Source of the DNA: Pleurodeles waltl
Taxonomy: Eukaryota; Chordata; Amphibia; Caudata; Salamandridae
NCBI RefSeq assembly: GCF_031143425.1
Contig: NC_090447.1
Span: forward strand, 131,087,106-131,151,105
DNA length: 64,000 nucleotides
Direction of reading: 5' to 3'
In this document: positions 11,788 to 21,600 of the stretch, in pieces
How positions within the stretch are numbered: position 1 is the first letter of the stretch
Layout of the letters: each line of letters begins with the position of its first letter
Program-made: the position numbers and the translations under genes
The notes under the pieces: model-generated
What the model was told of the DNA's origin: nothing
Seen by the model: only the letters and a program-made list of their open reading frames with translations
Databases searched by the model: none

Positions 11788-12919
11788 GCTTCAACCGCTG
11801 AGGCTGAATATGAGATGGCGTCATCCTCCAGTGTACAGACCCCTGGTGGACCTTGCGACAATGGAAGACAGACACATTATCGTTACATACAGACTTGATC
11901 GGGCCACAATCCAAGAACTGTTTGCCCAATTGGAGCCAGAACTGATGTCAACTATCCGCCAGCCCACAGGTATCCCCCCTCTAGTGTAGGTCCTGTCAGT
12001 GTTCCATTTCCTGGCAAGTGGTTCCTTCCAAACAACAGTGGCCATGGCATTAGGGATGTCTCAGACAATGTTATCCAACGTGTTGACTAGAGTGTTGTCT
12101 GCCCTGCTGAAACACATGCGCAGCTACACTGTGTTCCCTCAGGTGGAGGACTTGGCCACAGTGAAAGCTGACTTTTATGCCCTGGGCCATATCCCCAACA
12201 TCATTGGTGCCATTGATGGTACACATGTGGCATTTGTCTTCCCCCCCCCCCGGAGAAAAGAACAAGTTTTCAGGAATAGAAAAAGCTATCACTATATGAA
12301 TGTGCAGATGGTGTGTTTGGCAGACAAGTACATCTCCCATGTGAATGCCAAATATCCTGGCTCTGTGCATGACGCCTTTATCTTGAGAAATAGCAGCATC
12401 CCATATGTGATGGGCCAACTCCAGAGGCACCGGGTGTGGCCAATAGGTGAGCCAAAGGTCCCCACACACTATGAGTAGGTGTCTGGGTATGGGGTTGTCC
12501 CTAAGGGTTAGTGTGTATCTAACAGTTGTCCCTCGATATTTGCAGCCGACTCGGGTTACCCCAACCTCTCATGGCTACTGACCCCAGTGCGGAATGCCAG
12601 GACAAGGGCAGAGAAACGTTATAAGGCACATGGGCGAACAAGGAGGATTATTGAAAGGACCTTCGTCCTCCTGAAGGGCCAGGTTCTGGTGCCTCCATCT
12701 GACAGGTGGCTCCCTGGACTACTCACCCAAGAAGGTGTGCCAGATCATCGTTGCATGTTGCACAACCTGGCCTTGAGACGTCAGGTGCCTTTTCTGCAGG
12801 AGGATGTGCCTGGAGATGGTCTTGTGGCAGTGGTGGAGCCTGTGGACAGTGATGAAGAGGAGGCAGAGGAAGAAGATGTTGACAACAGAAGCAATATTAT
12901 TCAGCAGTCACTCCAGTGA
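11788..12919 (+). pseudogene. H1 Harbinger DDE transposase, first exon missing
   Basis: The protein is HARBI1-type (DDE_Tnp_4 fold). Visible motifs are VYRPLVDL near the N-terminus, LASGSFQTTVA (helix-turn-helix area), IGAIDGTHVA (first catalytic Asp), ADSGYPNLSWL (second Asp) and RRIIERTF (Glu). It ends in an acidic tail (DSDEEEAEEED). The exon starts at 11788 after the acceptor CTTCCATAG, leaving one base before the first codon, which fits the phase of exon 1 in H2/H3. An intron at 12447-12545 splits it. Lesions: TAG at 11987-11989 where the others have CAG, and two compensating frameshifts between about 12676 and 12757 that garble the residues after ERTF. Exon 1 is deleted. The acidic tail and stop at 12917-12919 match H2. 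Confidence 0.9.
12447..12545 (+). other. Copy-specific 99-bp intron in the H1 transposase
   Basis: GTGAGC...TTTGCAG boundaries interrupt the codon before the second catalytic Asp. Removing it restores the frame into ADSGYP. In H2 (about 26155) and H3 (about 57828) the same coding position is continuous (GDSGYP). The spliced 5' codon becomes GCC (Ala) instead of GGT/GGG (Gly). The intron could be a gain in this lineage or a loss in the other. Confidence 0.75.
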
Positions 12920-13206
12920 CACATAGGTAATACACTGTAAGTTCACTTTACATTTCAGTTATCTGTTGGACATTGTACAAGGCAGCCTCTTACCCTATGT
13001 CTATGGCCACTGACTGTACCCTTTGGCATCTCTATTTTCAGACCTCTGTGTCCCACTCTCGCTCCTGCTATGTGTACTACTGCCCACCAAAGGTCATTCC
13101 AAAGTATATTTCACTGTACATTTGAGTTGCAATGCTTTGATAATGTTGTACTAATACATTTGTGAATCATTTGACAGACTCCAGATTAGTGTTTGTTCCA
13201 AGAGTG

Positions 13207-13212
13207 TTTATT
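13207..13212 (-). terminator. Poly(A) signal for H1 gene A
   Basis: AATAAA on the minus strand, about 100 bases past the gene A stop. Matching signals follow gene A in H2 (25486-25491) and H3 (57155-57160). Confidence 0.6.
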
Positions 13213-13304
13213 TAGCTGCTCATAAGTAGAGGGGGATGTGCAGTGGGCTGGGCTGATGGTGGAGGAAAGTCCAGGGTAGAGTCCAGTCTCTTGGTATCAC
13301 AGGT

Positions 13305-14907
13305 TCATTGTCCAATGGGGCATAGGAAGGGGAGTAATGGCAGTTCAAGGTGGATAGGGTGACAGAGAGGGACATAAGGGTGACAGTCTTCTTTCTTGGT
13401 GGGGGTCTTGGCAATGTTCTCTGGCTTCTGCCTGGATCGCAGGGACCGTTTGCGGGGTGGTTCTCCTTCTGCAGGGGGTGGGGTGCTGGTGGCCTGTTGT
13501 TCCTGTGCCGGGGCCTCCGGTCCACTAGCGCCGGCGGAGGTGGAAGGCTGTTCATCGGCTTGGCTAGTGTCAGGCACCCGTTGTTGTGCCACTGCCTCCC
13601 TCATGATCTGCCATGTCAGCCAGCACCCCTGCAATGGTGACCAGGATGGTGTAGATGTTTGTTAGGTCATTCCTGATCCCACGGTACTGTCCCTCCTGCA
13701 GCCGCTGGGTCTCCTGCAACTTGGCCAGTATCTGTCCCATCGTCTCCTGGGAATGGTGGTATGCTCCCAGGATGTTGGAGAGTGGGTTCCCTGCGCCTGT
13801 CCTCCCCCTGTCGCACAGCAGTCCTCCCAGCTTCCCTGTTTTCCTGTGCCTCTGTCCCCTGAACCGTGTGCCCACTGCCACTGACCCCAGGTCCATGATC
13901 ATCCTGTATTTGTGGGGTTGCCTGGGGTCCCTGTAGTGGTAGACAAACTACTGTTTGACGTTTCCTGGGGACAGTGGCATGGGCACTGTGCTGGTATTTC
14001 CTGGGAGGCTTTGTGGTGGGTTGGGACTGTGGCAGTGTACCCGACTGTCCAGAGGTCCCTAATGGGCCAGGTTGGTCATCCTGATCCAGGTGTGCAGAGC
14101 TGCTGTCGTCACTGTGGGCCTCTTCAGGGGGGGACTGGATGTAGCTGGCACCTCCTCTCCAGTGACGTTGAGTATGGGTCCTGTGGGGATGCAAATGTAG
14201 TGTTAATGTATCTGCGTGTGCCATCTTGTGCATGGGTGTGTTTCCCTGTATGGTTGTGATTTCCCTGTCAACTTTGCCTTGTGTGAGTGGTGATTTTGTG
14301 GGCTGGGTGAGTCTCTCTACTGGGCATGCTGTGGTGATGGGTGTCCATGCAGGTCTGTGTTGGGCGTCAATATTTTTGTGTTGCATGCAGGGCTTGGTAT
14401 TGGGATGGGTGGGTTGTGATAATGGGGTATTTGTGAGGTGTTGGAGTGATGGGTGTGAGGGTAGGGGTAGGAGGTTTTGATTGCATGCAGGTAGGGTCGG
14501 GGGGATAAAGTAGTAAGATTTTACTTACTAGAGTCCAGTCCTCCTGCTCCTCCTGCGAGGCCCTCAGGATGCCTAATTGCCAAGACTTGCTCCTCCCATG
14601 TTGTTAGTTGTGGGGGAGGAGGTGGGGGTCCACCCCCAGTCCTCTGTACTGCTACCTGGTGTCTTGCAACCACGGAACGCACCTTCCCCCGTAGGTCGTT
14701 CCACCTCTTCCTGATGTCATCCCTGGTTCCTGGGTACTGTCCAACGGCGTTGACCCTGTCCACAATTCTCCGCCATAGCTCCATCTTCCTTGCAATGGAC
14801 GTCTGCTGCACATGTGATCCGAACAGCTGTGGCTCTACCCGGATGATTTCCTCCACCATGACCCTTAGCTCCTCCTCAGAAAACCTGGGGTGCCTTTGGA
14901 GTGCCAT
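13305..14907 (-). pseudogene. H1 gene A: Myb/SANT-like (NAIF1-type) protein
   Basis: Two exons. Exon 1 (14907-14529, 379 nt) starts MALQRHPRFSEEELRVMVEE and contains the trihelix-like Myb/SANT domain (residues ~5-80, with KMELWRRIVDRVNAVG and RKRWNDLRGKVRS). The donor is GTAAGT and the 348-bp intron ends CCCACAG. Exon 2 (from 14180) encodes an acidic/Ser patch (EEAHSDDSSS), Gln/Pro-rich spacer, a coiled-coil-like segment (GAYHHSQETMGQILAKLQET) and a basic tail (PPRKRSLRSRQK). In known Harbinger transposons a Myb-like partner carries the transposase into the nucleus and onto the ends, and I infer the same role here. A frameshift lies in the C-run near 14127-14133, so the copy is broken. Confidence 0.85.
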
Positions 14908-15472
14908 GGATGTGGTATGAGTGATATGTGTGAGGATGTGTGGGGTGATGTGTTGGGGTGTATGCTGTGCTGTGCGTGTATGGTGTATGGGTGATGGTGT
15001 TCTGTGCCTCTAATTGAGTGGGTGCTCCTGGCTTGTGTCTCTCTGTGTTGGCAATATTTTTTTTCATGAAAAGGGTGTGAGTTTTATAGTGGTGGTGGGT
15101 GTGGTGGGTGTATGTGTGTCATATGTGTGTAGTTTGAATTGTCCAATGCGGTCGAATGTTTTGTAAATGTGTGTGTATTTTGAGCGCAGCGGTATGTACC
15201 GCCAATGGTTAACAGCGATTGAAAGACGGCTGCAGTGATTCATGGGTTGTGATACTGTGGGCATATTCCTGTTGGCGTAACGGTGTGGGTTTAGCTATCA
15301 CCAGTTTATCACTGACCTTTGGTCTGGCGGACTTGGGTGGGTATCTGTATCGTGGCAAAATTCTCTGTGTGGGGCATAATACACATAGTGGAATACCGCT
15401 GCGGGCACGGTATGTTGGCAGCCGTCAGCACAGCGGTAGGCGGCATTTACCGCCACGGTTGTAATGAGGGCC
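14908..15472 (-). promoter_or_regulatory. H1 end next to gene A: 5' region and ACCGCC-rich terminus
   Basis: GT/CA-rich 5' untranslated region followed by GGCGGT/ACCGCC words (about 15185-15460) and the terminal repeat. It holds an ATTGG/CCAAT core ('ccaatggtt', 15203-15211). The arrangement matches 23172-23769 in H2 and 54910-55471 in H3, so the gene A promoter is probably here. Confidence 0.5.
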
Positions 15473-15795
15473 TCAGTGTCACACCCCAATCCATCACTAT
15501 ATTGCGCACCATGCCACCTCAGTTTGGACCAGAAATGCAAATCAGTCTTGCCTACAGCAATGGGAACAATTAAGCCCAAACTGCCATTTGTCACCCCAAG
15601 TGAGCTGTGAATCCCGGGCTCAGGAGAACCTGGACTGGCTGTTCGGGCTGGACTGTTTCCATGAGGAGCAAGGTCAAGAATGATTTGTATATGGCTGGGT
15701 CCAATCTGAGGAGGCATGGTGTACAAACAAGAATGAATAGGGATGCAGCCTGAGCAATTGTCAGTGGCAGAGTTTAATTTAAGCATTCCATAAAC
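15473..15795. repeat. Host repeat of H1, right part
   Basis: TCA (15473-15475) is the H1 duplication. 15505-15552 ('caccatgccacctcagtttg...') is repeated inverted at 15675-15722, forming a ~215-bp hairpin. 15745-15790 is the inverse of 7382-7420 across the insertion. Related to 4709-5075. Confidence 0.55.
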
Positions 15796-15799
15796 CACC

Positions 15800-16765
15800 T
15801 TGGTTTTTTACTTTTAGAAATTTGGCATTTTTTGTCCTTTCCACTTGGTGCCTTCAGCAAGTGTCGTAGGTCACATGACTGTGAATAGTTGGCAGTGGGC
15901 CTTTGTGTATACCTCCAGGACATGAGTAAAAGGAGGACTTGGTGTTGGCATGATGTGCCAACCTGCCAGAGTGGGCGGGATGGAGCTGTTCCCTTCCCCT
16001 CTTACATTTCAATGGGCTGCCTACAGCTCACTTACAATGGACTTGACCCAAGTCTTTTGTCAACCTAGACCACTTGGATCCCCGGTAGGGGAAAGGGGGA
16101 AATTTCCAGAACCAGGTGGGTGATTGCCTAGAGGTCGATACCACTTCAACACATGGCAGAGGGTATAAATACTGGACCGTAAGACCAACTCTTCAGTACA
16201 CATCTCGGCCTGTGAACTACAGTGGAAGGACTGCCTTGGACCCCAGACCCAGGAAGGCTGCCCTGCTGCTACCTGAGGACTGCCCTTCTGCTTGAGGCCT
16301 GCCTTGTTCTTCAGCAGACTGCTCTGCTGCTTAAGGCCTGCCCTGCTCCTTGAGAAGGAAGACTGGACCTGCTCCCTTCATCCAAGGCTACCCTGAGTGA
16401 CTCCAAGGATCAGCTGCCTGACCTCCCTTCCTGTTCTGAGCCAGAGAAACACAACAAGAGGCCTACCTGCCCAGATGACCTGCTGCAACTGGACCTGCAG
16501 CTGGACCTGTCTGATCCCTCTACTAGAGTGTGTTCCTGTTCCCCAAGAAGTGCCTTTCCAGGTCTTGGACCTTTGGCTGGGCTCAGAATGCACTTCTCTG
16601 TAAAGAAAGGTGAAATCCTGAGGTTATGAGTTCTTTGCAACCATGATCGGACCCGTTCATGTCAGGACGCTGATGCCTGTGATGAACACCAATGTGAAGC
16701 TCCTGTTAACCAAATGCTTTGTGCTACAGTGAATATCAGCAATGACGGCAACACAAGATCTGCAC
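15800..16765 (+). mobile_element. Outer LTR, left part (U3, TATA, start of transcribed part)
   Basis: The stretch has promoter-like layout: GC-mixed upstream sequence, a TATA box at 16164, then 'gtacacatctcggcctgtga' and a CTG-rich leader. It continues at 34114 after the gypsy insertion, and the TGCAC duplication at 16761-16765 and 34109-34113 proves the join. The left border near 15800 is approximate. No coding region. Confidence 0.6.
16164..16170 (+). promoter_or_regulatory. TATA box of outer LTR
   Basis: GGGTATAAATACTGG gives a strong TATA element. Transcription would start about 30 bases on, near 16195. Confidence 0.6.
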
Positions 16766-17142
16766 TGTTAGAAATGGGGTATTTGGTTGGCAGTCAGGTT
16801 ACCCCAGGTCCAAGCAAGGACCCTCACTCTAGTCAGAGTAAGGCACACATAATCCAAATTATCCTGTGCCCACCCTCTGGTAGCTTGGCACTGAGCAGTC
16901 AGGCTTGACTTAGAAGGCAATGTGTAAAGTATTTGTGCAATAAATCATACAATACCACCATAAAGCACCACAAAAATACACCACACAGTGTTTAGAGAAA
17001 TATATAATATTTATCTGGAGAAATGCAGGTCAAAACGATCAAAGATGCAATAAGTAAATGTAGAAATATCACAGAAAAGTGATATAAAGGCCCATATATA
17101 AATATGGGCCAAAGTGTCTTAAGTCTTTTAAAATCAAACAAA

Positions 17143-17730
17143 GGGGGTCATTACAACATTGGCGGGCGGTGTTACTGCTGTGCGGCCGCCAATGCGGCCG
17201 CACTCCCGCGGTCCCCATTACAACATTCCCGCTGGGCCGGCGGGCGCAAACCTAGTTTACGCCCGCCGGCCCAGCGGGGATGCGGCCGCAACATAGGAGC
17301 CGGCTCCTAATGGAGCCGACGGTGTTGCGGCCGTGCGACGGGTGCAGTAGCACCCGTCGCGCTTTTCACTGTCTGCTATGCAGACAGTGAAAAGCTGCAC
17401 GGGGCCCTGTTAGGGGGCCCCTGCACTGCCCATGCCAGTGGCATGGGCAGTGCAGGGGCCCCAGGACTCCCCTTACGGCCAGCCTCTTCCTGGCGGTGCA
17501 AACCGCCAGAAACAGGCTGGCGGTAGGGTAGTCATAATCCCCAGGACAGCGCTGCCCTGGTGGATTATCACCGCCGGGGCTAAAACGGCGGGAAACCGCC
17601 AGCCCCGGCAGTGCGACCGCGGTGCTACCGCTGCGGTCGAAATATGGGTCTCCGTACCGCCAGCCTGTTGGCGGTACGGACGCCACTTTAGCCCTGTCGG
17701 TCTCAGACCGCCAGGGTCGTAATGACCACC
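17143..17730. mobile_element. 588-bp Harbinger-type MITE in the 3' LTR
   Basis: Ends GGGGGTCATTACAAC / GGTGGTCATTACGAC (read inward), duplication AAA (17140-17142, 17731-17733). The interior is GC-rich with long hairpins (17231-17277; 17418-17463 around 'gcatgggcagtgcaggggcc'). The second hairpin is shared with the MITE at 34636, placing both in one family. The termini match H1-H3, whose transposase probably mobilised it. Confidence 0.85.
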
Positions 17731-18522
17731 AAAGTCTCTTTCAAGCACAAAGTACTTGGTTTGCGTAAAAAAACTCTGCAAAGGGCCGCAGAGGAGGAGA
17801 AGTGAGGAAATAAAGGTGTGTGCGTCGATTTCTCGGCCGCACACAGTGATGCGTCATTTAGTTTCCACGCAGGGGCGGCTATGCCTCGATTTCTGGTGCT
17901 CAGTTGTGGATCCTCTTCGGGTTGCGGGGGTTTCAGATGCCCCGAGGATGGTGCTTGGATTTCCTGCACTGGCAGGACGAAGTCACAGGAGCTGCGTCGA
18001 TCCGGTGGGCGTTACGTCAAATTTTCTACCGCACGCACGGGGTCGAATCCTCTCTGGAACTCGGGCTCTGTCATTCTGTCTCGGCTAGGTGTCGATCGAG
18101 TGGGGCGTGCGTCAAATTTCCAGTCGCTACACTGGCTCTGCGTCGATCTTCTCATTGAGAAGTCGAGCTGCGTCGTTCGCGTTCGGCTTGCGGTGAAATT
18201 TTGACTGCGGTGCAGGCTGTGCGTCGTTTCTGGCAGGCTGTGCGTCAAATTTCACCTCACAAGGAGTCCTTCTTGAAGAGATGAAGTCTTTTTGGTCCTG
18301 AGACTTCAGGTAACAGGAGGCAAGCTCTATCCAAGCCCTTTGAGAGCACTTCTTCACCTCAGCCAGAGAGCAGCAAGGCAGCAACGCAACAGCAAGGCAG
18401 CAGTCCTTCACAGAAAGCAGTCAGGTGAGTCCTTTGGGCAGCCAAGCAGTTCTTCTTGGCAGGATGCAGGTTCCGGTTACAAGTTTCTTCTCCGGGAAGT
18501 GTCTGAGTTGGTAGGAGCCCTG

Positions 18523-18530
18523 TTTATATA
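18523..18530 (-). promoter_or_regulatory. TATA box of the gypsy 3' LTR
   Basis: TATATAAA on the minus strand (context GGGTATATAAACAGGGC). The 5' LTR has the equivalent at 21937-21944. Confidence 0.6.
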
Positions 18531-18661
18531 CCCAAATGTGCCTTTGAAGTGGGGGAGACTTCAAAGAGTGGCTTAGAAGTGCACCAGGTCCCCTCTCAGT
18601 TCAATCCTGTCTGCCAGGGTCCCAGTAGGGGGGTGGCAGTCCTTTGTGTGAGAGCAGGCTG

Positions 18662-19110
18662 TTAACGAGCTCATCAGCTCAGGGGATGGGGTGAGCGTCA
18701 GTACGTGTGACTGAGTTGAGACCCTGGTAGTCCACACAGAACCTGAGTTCTGGCTTCGCACCGGGGCAAGCAGCCTTAGGAACCAGCACAACAGGGCTGG
18801 CCCAGGGGCTGCTGGATTTCTCAATAACCCCCAAGGTCAACATCTTGGAGACCTCCTCCTTGATGCTGGCCTTTACCTTATCCGACAACCTGTACATTTT
18901 ATTCTTCACAGGGGGACTGTCTCCCATGTCAATATCATGGACACATAGATGGGTAATTCCAGGGAGTAGGTGAAAACAGGGAAGAGAACTGCTCTAACAA
19001 CTCATAGCAGTCTCCTCTCTGGTCTAGAGTCAGGGAGTCAGAGAGAATGACACCCTCCACTGACCTAACACCTTCTTTGGCAGGGAGGAGGTCGGGAGAG
19101 GTTCACTCTC
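18662..19110 (-). pseudogene. Reverse transcriptase, N-terminal remnant
   Basis: The linker after integrase leads into a clear Ty3/gypsy RT start: VIEKSSSPWASPVVLVPK (thumb-side block) and LRFCVDYQGLNSVT (palm block A), ending at HPIP. The catalytic YxDD block, the rest of RT and RNase H are absent, because sequence passes straight into mid-LTR at about 18661. It follows the integrase C-terminus in the same orientation with only a short spacer, which supports the IN-RT order. Confidence 0.85.
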
Positions 19111-19112
19111 CT

Positions 19113-20300
19113 CTACCATGCCCTCATCTGTGACCAGGAGCCTACTGACCTCTCAAAGTGAGGTTTGAGTCTGTTGTGATGGAGGACCCTTAGGGGGTGC
19201 CTAGGGGTCTTGAGGTCCACTAGGTAAGTGGCCTCTCCCTTAAGCTCCTTAATCTCAAATGGGCCAGTCCAGCGGCCCTGGAGAGCCCTAGGCTCTACTG
19301 GCTCCATCACCCAAACCTTTTTTCCAGGTGAGAACTCAACCAGAGTGGTCTTCCGGTCATACCACTCCTTCATCACCTCTTGACTAGCCTTGAGGTTACT
19401 CTTGGCCTGCTAACAGAAGTGTTGGGTTTGATTGCAGAGGGCCAGCTTGTAGCTGACCGCATCCTGGAGAAGTGTCTTTGGGAGCTTTCTCCCAGCCCTC
19501 TTTAACTATGCTCAGGGAACTCCTGACAGGGTACCATAAAGAAGTTCAAAGGAGCTGAACCCCACCCCTTTCTGGGGCACCTCCCTGTAAGCAAACAGCA
19601 GGCATGGTAAGAGGACGTCCCATTTATGCCTCATGGCTTCAGTCAGGCCACTAATCATGCCTTTAAGGGTCTTGTTGAATCTCTCAACAATCCCATTGGA
19701 TTGAGTATGATATGGGGTGACAAACCGGAAGGTCACCCCACACTCATCCCACATGGACTTCATGTACATGGGCATGAAGTTTGTGCCCCGTCAGACACAA
19801 CTTCCTTAGGAAATCCCACATGAGTAAATATTCCCAGCAGGGCTCTGGTCACCAGGAATGGCCTCTGGATAGTGGGTGGCATGGTCTACCAAAACCAGGA
19901 TAAACCTGTTGCCCAAGGCAGTTTTGGGGCCCAAGGGATCACCAATTTTGATGCCCACCCTTTCAAAGGGGGTAGCAATGACAGGTTTTGGGATCTGGTG
20001 ACCCTTAAGCTTTTTCCCTGTCTTCCCACTAGCCTGGCAGGTGGGGCAAGCTCTGCAGAAATTATCTGAGGCTACCCTTATTCTGGGCCAATGGAAGTGT
20101 GTGACAAGATTGTTAAAGGTCTTATCTTGGCCCATATGTCCTGCCAGGGGAATGTCGTGAGCCAGACCCAGTAGGAAGGCTTGGTAACACCAGGGGGACC
20201 ACCAGCACACATGCTGCCCGAGGCCCAGAACCTTAGGCTCACTGTAAAGGAGATCATTCTCCCAGTAAATATGGTGAGTGCGAGAGGCGTCACCTGTTGC
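19113..20300 (-). pseudogene. Integrase of the gypsy element
   Basis: Reading on the minus strand: an HHCC zinc-binding module (DIPLAGHMGQ ... FCRACPTCQ, about 20250-20030), the core (FERVGIKIGDPLGP; VVSD; NGIVERFNKTLK, about 19970-19660) and a C-terminal chromodomain-like/GPF region (GRWTGPFEIKEL, about 19300-19250). The first catalytic Asp position reads Lys (AAA at 19949-19947). A one-base loss near 19793 breaks the frame right after the second Asp. Glu is kept. The enzyme cannot be active. The surrounding frames (20621-19806, 19775-19512, 19376-19113) are pieces of this one gene. Confidence 0.85.
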
Positions 20301-20599
20301 TTGGGCTGTGGCCTGTTGCCTCAGACCATCAAGGGTGGGGCATTCCTTCTGCACCTTGAAGAATTCTTCCCTGGTTGGCCCACCCTCTACTTGCCAGCCA
20401 GCACGTTCAGGTAGGTTGCCCAGGTCAGCTATGTCCTCCCCCAATGGCGCAGGGGCCTCCTCCTCCTCAGGGGCCCGTTCACCACTGTGGGAACATCTGA
20501 GGTGGGTTTCCTGTGCCTCTTGTCCTTCCTCTTTGCAGCTGTCTGGGCCCTTGTTCCAGGTTCCAGGCGCCCTTGACTCCTTTCCCGGGCAGCCATGGA

Positions 20600-21004
20600 C
20601 CTTGTGGTCATGCAGACCCACTCAGGGAAACCAAACATCTCCAGGTGGGATCTGAGCTCTACTTCCTTCCAGGCAGTATGCTCAAGATCATTGCTTAACA
20701 GACAATCTACAGCCATGGCAAGACTCACAGCTACTTTTAGAGTACCAGAGACCCCCCCCCACTCAAAGGGAACCAGAGCCACCAGAAGGTGACTCTCACG
20801 ATTGTCAGCGACTAAGACCTGGTGGAATGTATTAGGGACTATCTGCTCTGCTGGCACCAGCTGACTCTTGACAATAGTCATACTGGGTCCTGTGTCACGC
20901 AGAGCCTCCACCCTTTGCCCATCAATAGTGACCCACTGCCTATACTTTGAAGTATTTTCTGGAATGTGGACTTTAGGCACCATCTCTTTTTCTCCTAGGG
21001 ACAC
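20600..21004 (-). pseudogene. Retropepsin-like protease
   Basis: Contains VEALRDTGPSMTIVKSQLV, an aspartic-protease active-site loop (Asp-Thr-Gly) in the usual context after a short beta strand. It lies directly after gag and before the integrase zinc finger. The frame is open from 21004 to 20429, longer than the protease domain itself; the extra part is a charged spacer (GRTS/KRKDKRHRK). Confidence 0.75.
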
Positions 21005-21031
21005 TAGGGAAATCTCTGCCTGCCCCCAAAG

Positions 21032-21600
21032 CTAACTGGGACTGTCTCCCCTGAGCGTTACACCTGCCAAACCAGGTGTCTGTCCAGTGGTAGACTGTGC
21101 TCTCTTGAAACACTGGAAGTCGCCATTAGAGTGTCCATGCTGGTAGCATTCTAAGCATTTGGGAATTAATTTCCCTAATGTTCTATCAAGGTACCCTGGC
21201 TTCTTCCCAAATCTAGAAGAGCAATGGTTACCACCCCTCCTGGAAATTGTTTTGGGGGCCTTTTGAGAACTCTTTACCTTTAGGTTTTTCTCCACCCTCT
21301 TTCTTCTGTTGAGAACCCTGACCACCTTTGTGGCTGCCCCCCCAGATGCCTTCTTGGACACTCTGGTGCTAACCCAGAGGTCTGCCTCCTTCTGTTGAGC
21401 CTCAATTTTCAGCCTTGCCATTTGCAATTGAAATTCCCTCTCCTCTCTCCTTTCCTCTGCGGTCAGGCCTTGATCAGAGACAATGCTCCCTGGTTTGGCA
21501 GGGGGCACAATTGCAGTGGTAACATCATCCACTGATGGCAAAAAATCATCTGGGGAGCCATCTTCTGGCTCCTCCTCCTCAGCATCAGGTTCAGCGTGCG
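21032..21600 (-). pseudogene. Gag C-terminal half, fused to LTR by deletion
   Basis: An acidic segment (EEEEPEDGSPDDF), a Glu/Arg-rich coiled-coil-like stretch (EERREEREFQLQMARLKIEA) and a zinc-knuckle-like C-x2-C-x4-H-x6-C (KCLECYQHGHSNGDFQC) are visible. The spacing before the last Cys is 6 rather than the usual 4. The open frame actually runs up to 21757, but residues before about 21600 are translated LTR sequence brought next to gag by a deletion that removed the primer-binding site and 5' gag. Confidence 0.75.

Larger units (their letters stand above)
7423..15472 (-). mobile_element. PIF/Harbinger-type transposon copy H1 (8.05 kb)
   Basis: Perfect inverted termini GGCCCTCATTACAACC with target duplication TCA (7420-7422 and 15473-15475). 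Relative to H2 and H3 it is inverted. It holds gene C (minus, 8464-11363), the transposase (plus, 11788-12919) and gene A (minus, 13305-14907). The end equivalent to the transposase first exon is deleted near 7737, so this copy cannot make a complete transposase, and each gene also has its own lesions. It is the only copy with the 99-bp intron at the transposase catalytic-Asp codon. Order and phases of all shared exons match H2 and H3. Confidence 0.93.
16766..18661 (-). mobile_element. 3' LTR of the gypsy element, 5'-truncated
   Basis: Begins abruptly at the RT deletion junction (about 18661) and runs to the CTAACA end at 16766. It aligns with 21600-22070 over the block containing the TATA box and the CTG-rich leader. 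The CGACGC-rich stretch 17820-18230 has no coding support. It is interrupted by the MITE at 17143-17730. Confidence 0.8.

Noticed and set aside
13667..14386. 239-codon minus frame as a separate gene in H1
   Set aside because: Starts in the intron of gene A and is open through exon 2 only because of a frameshift; it belongs to gene A.
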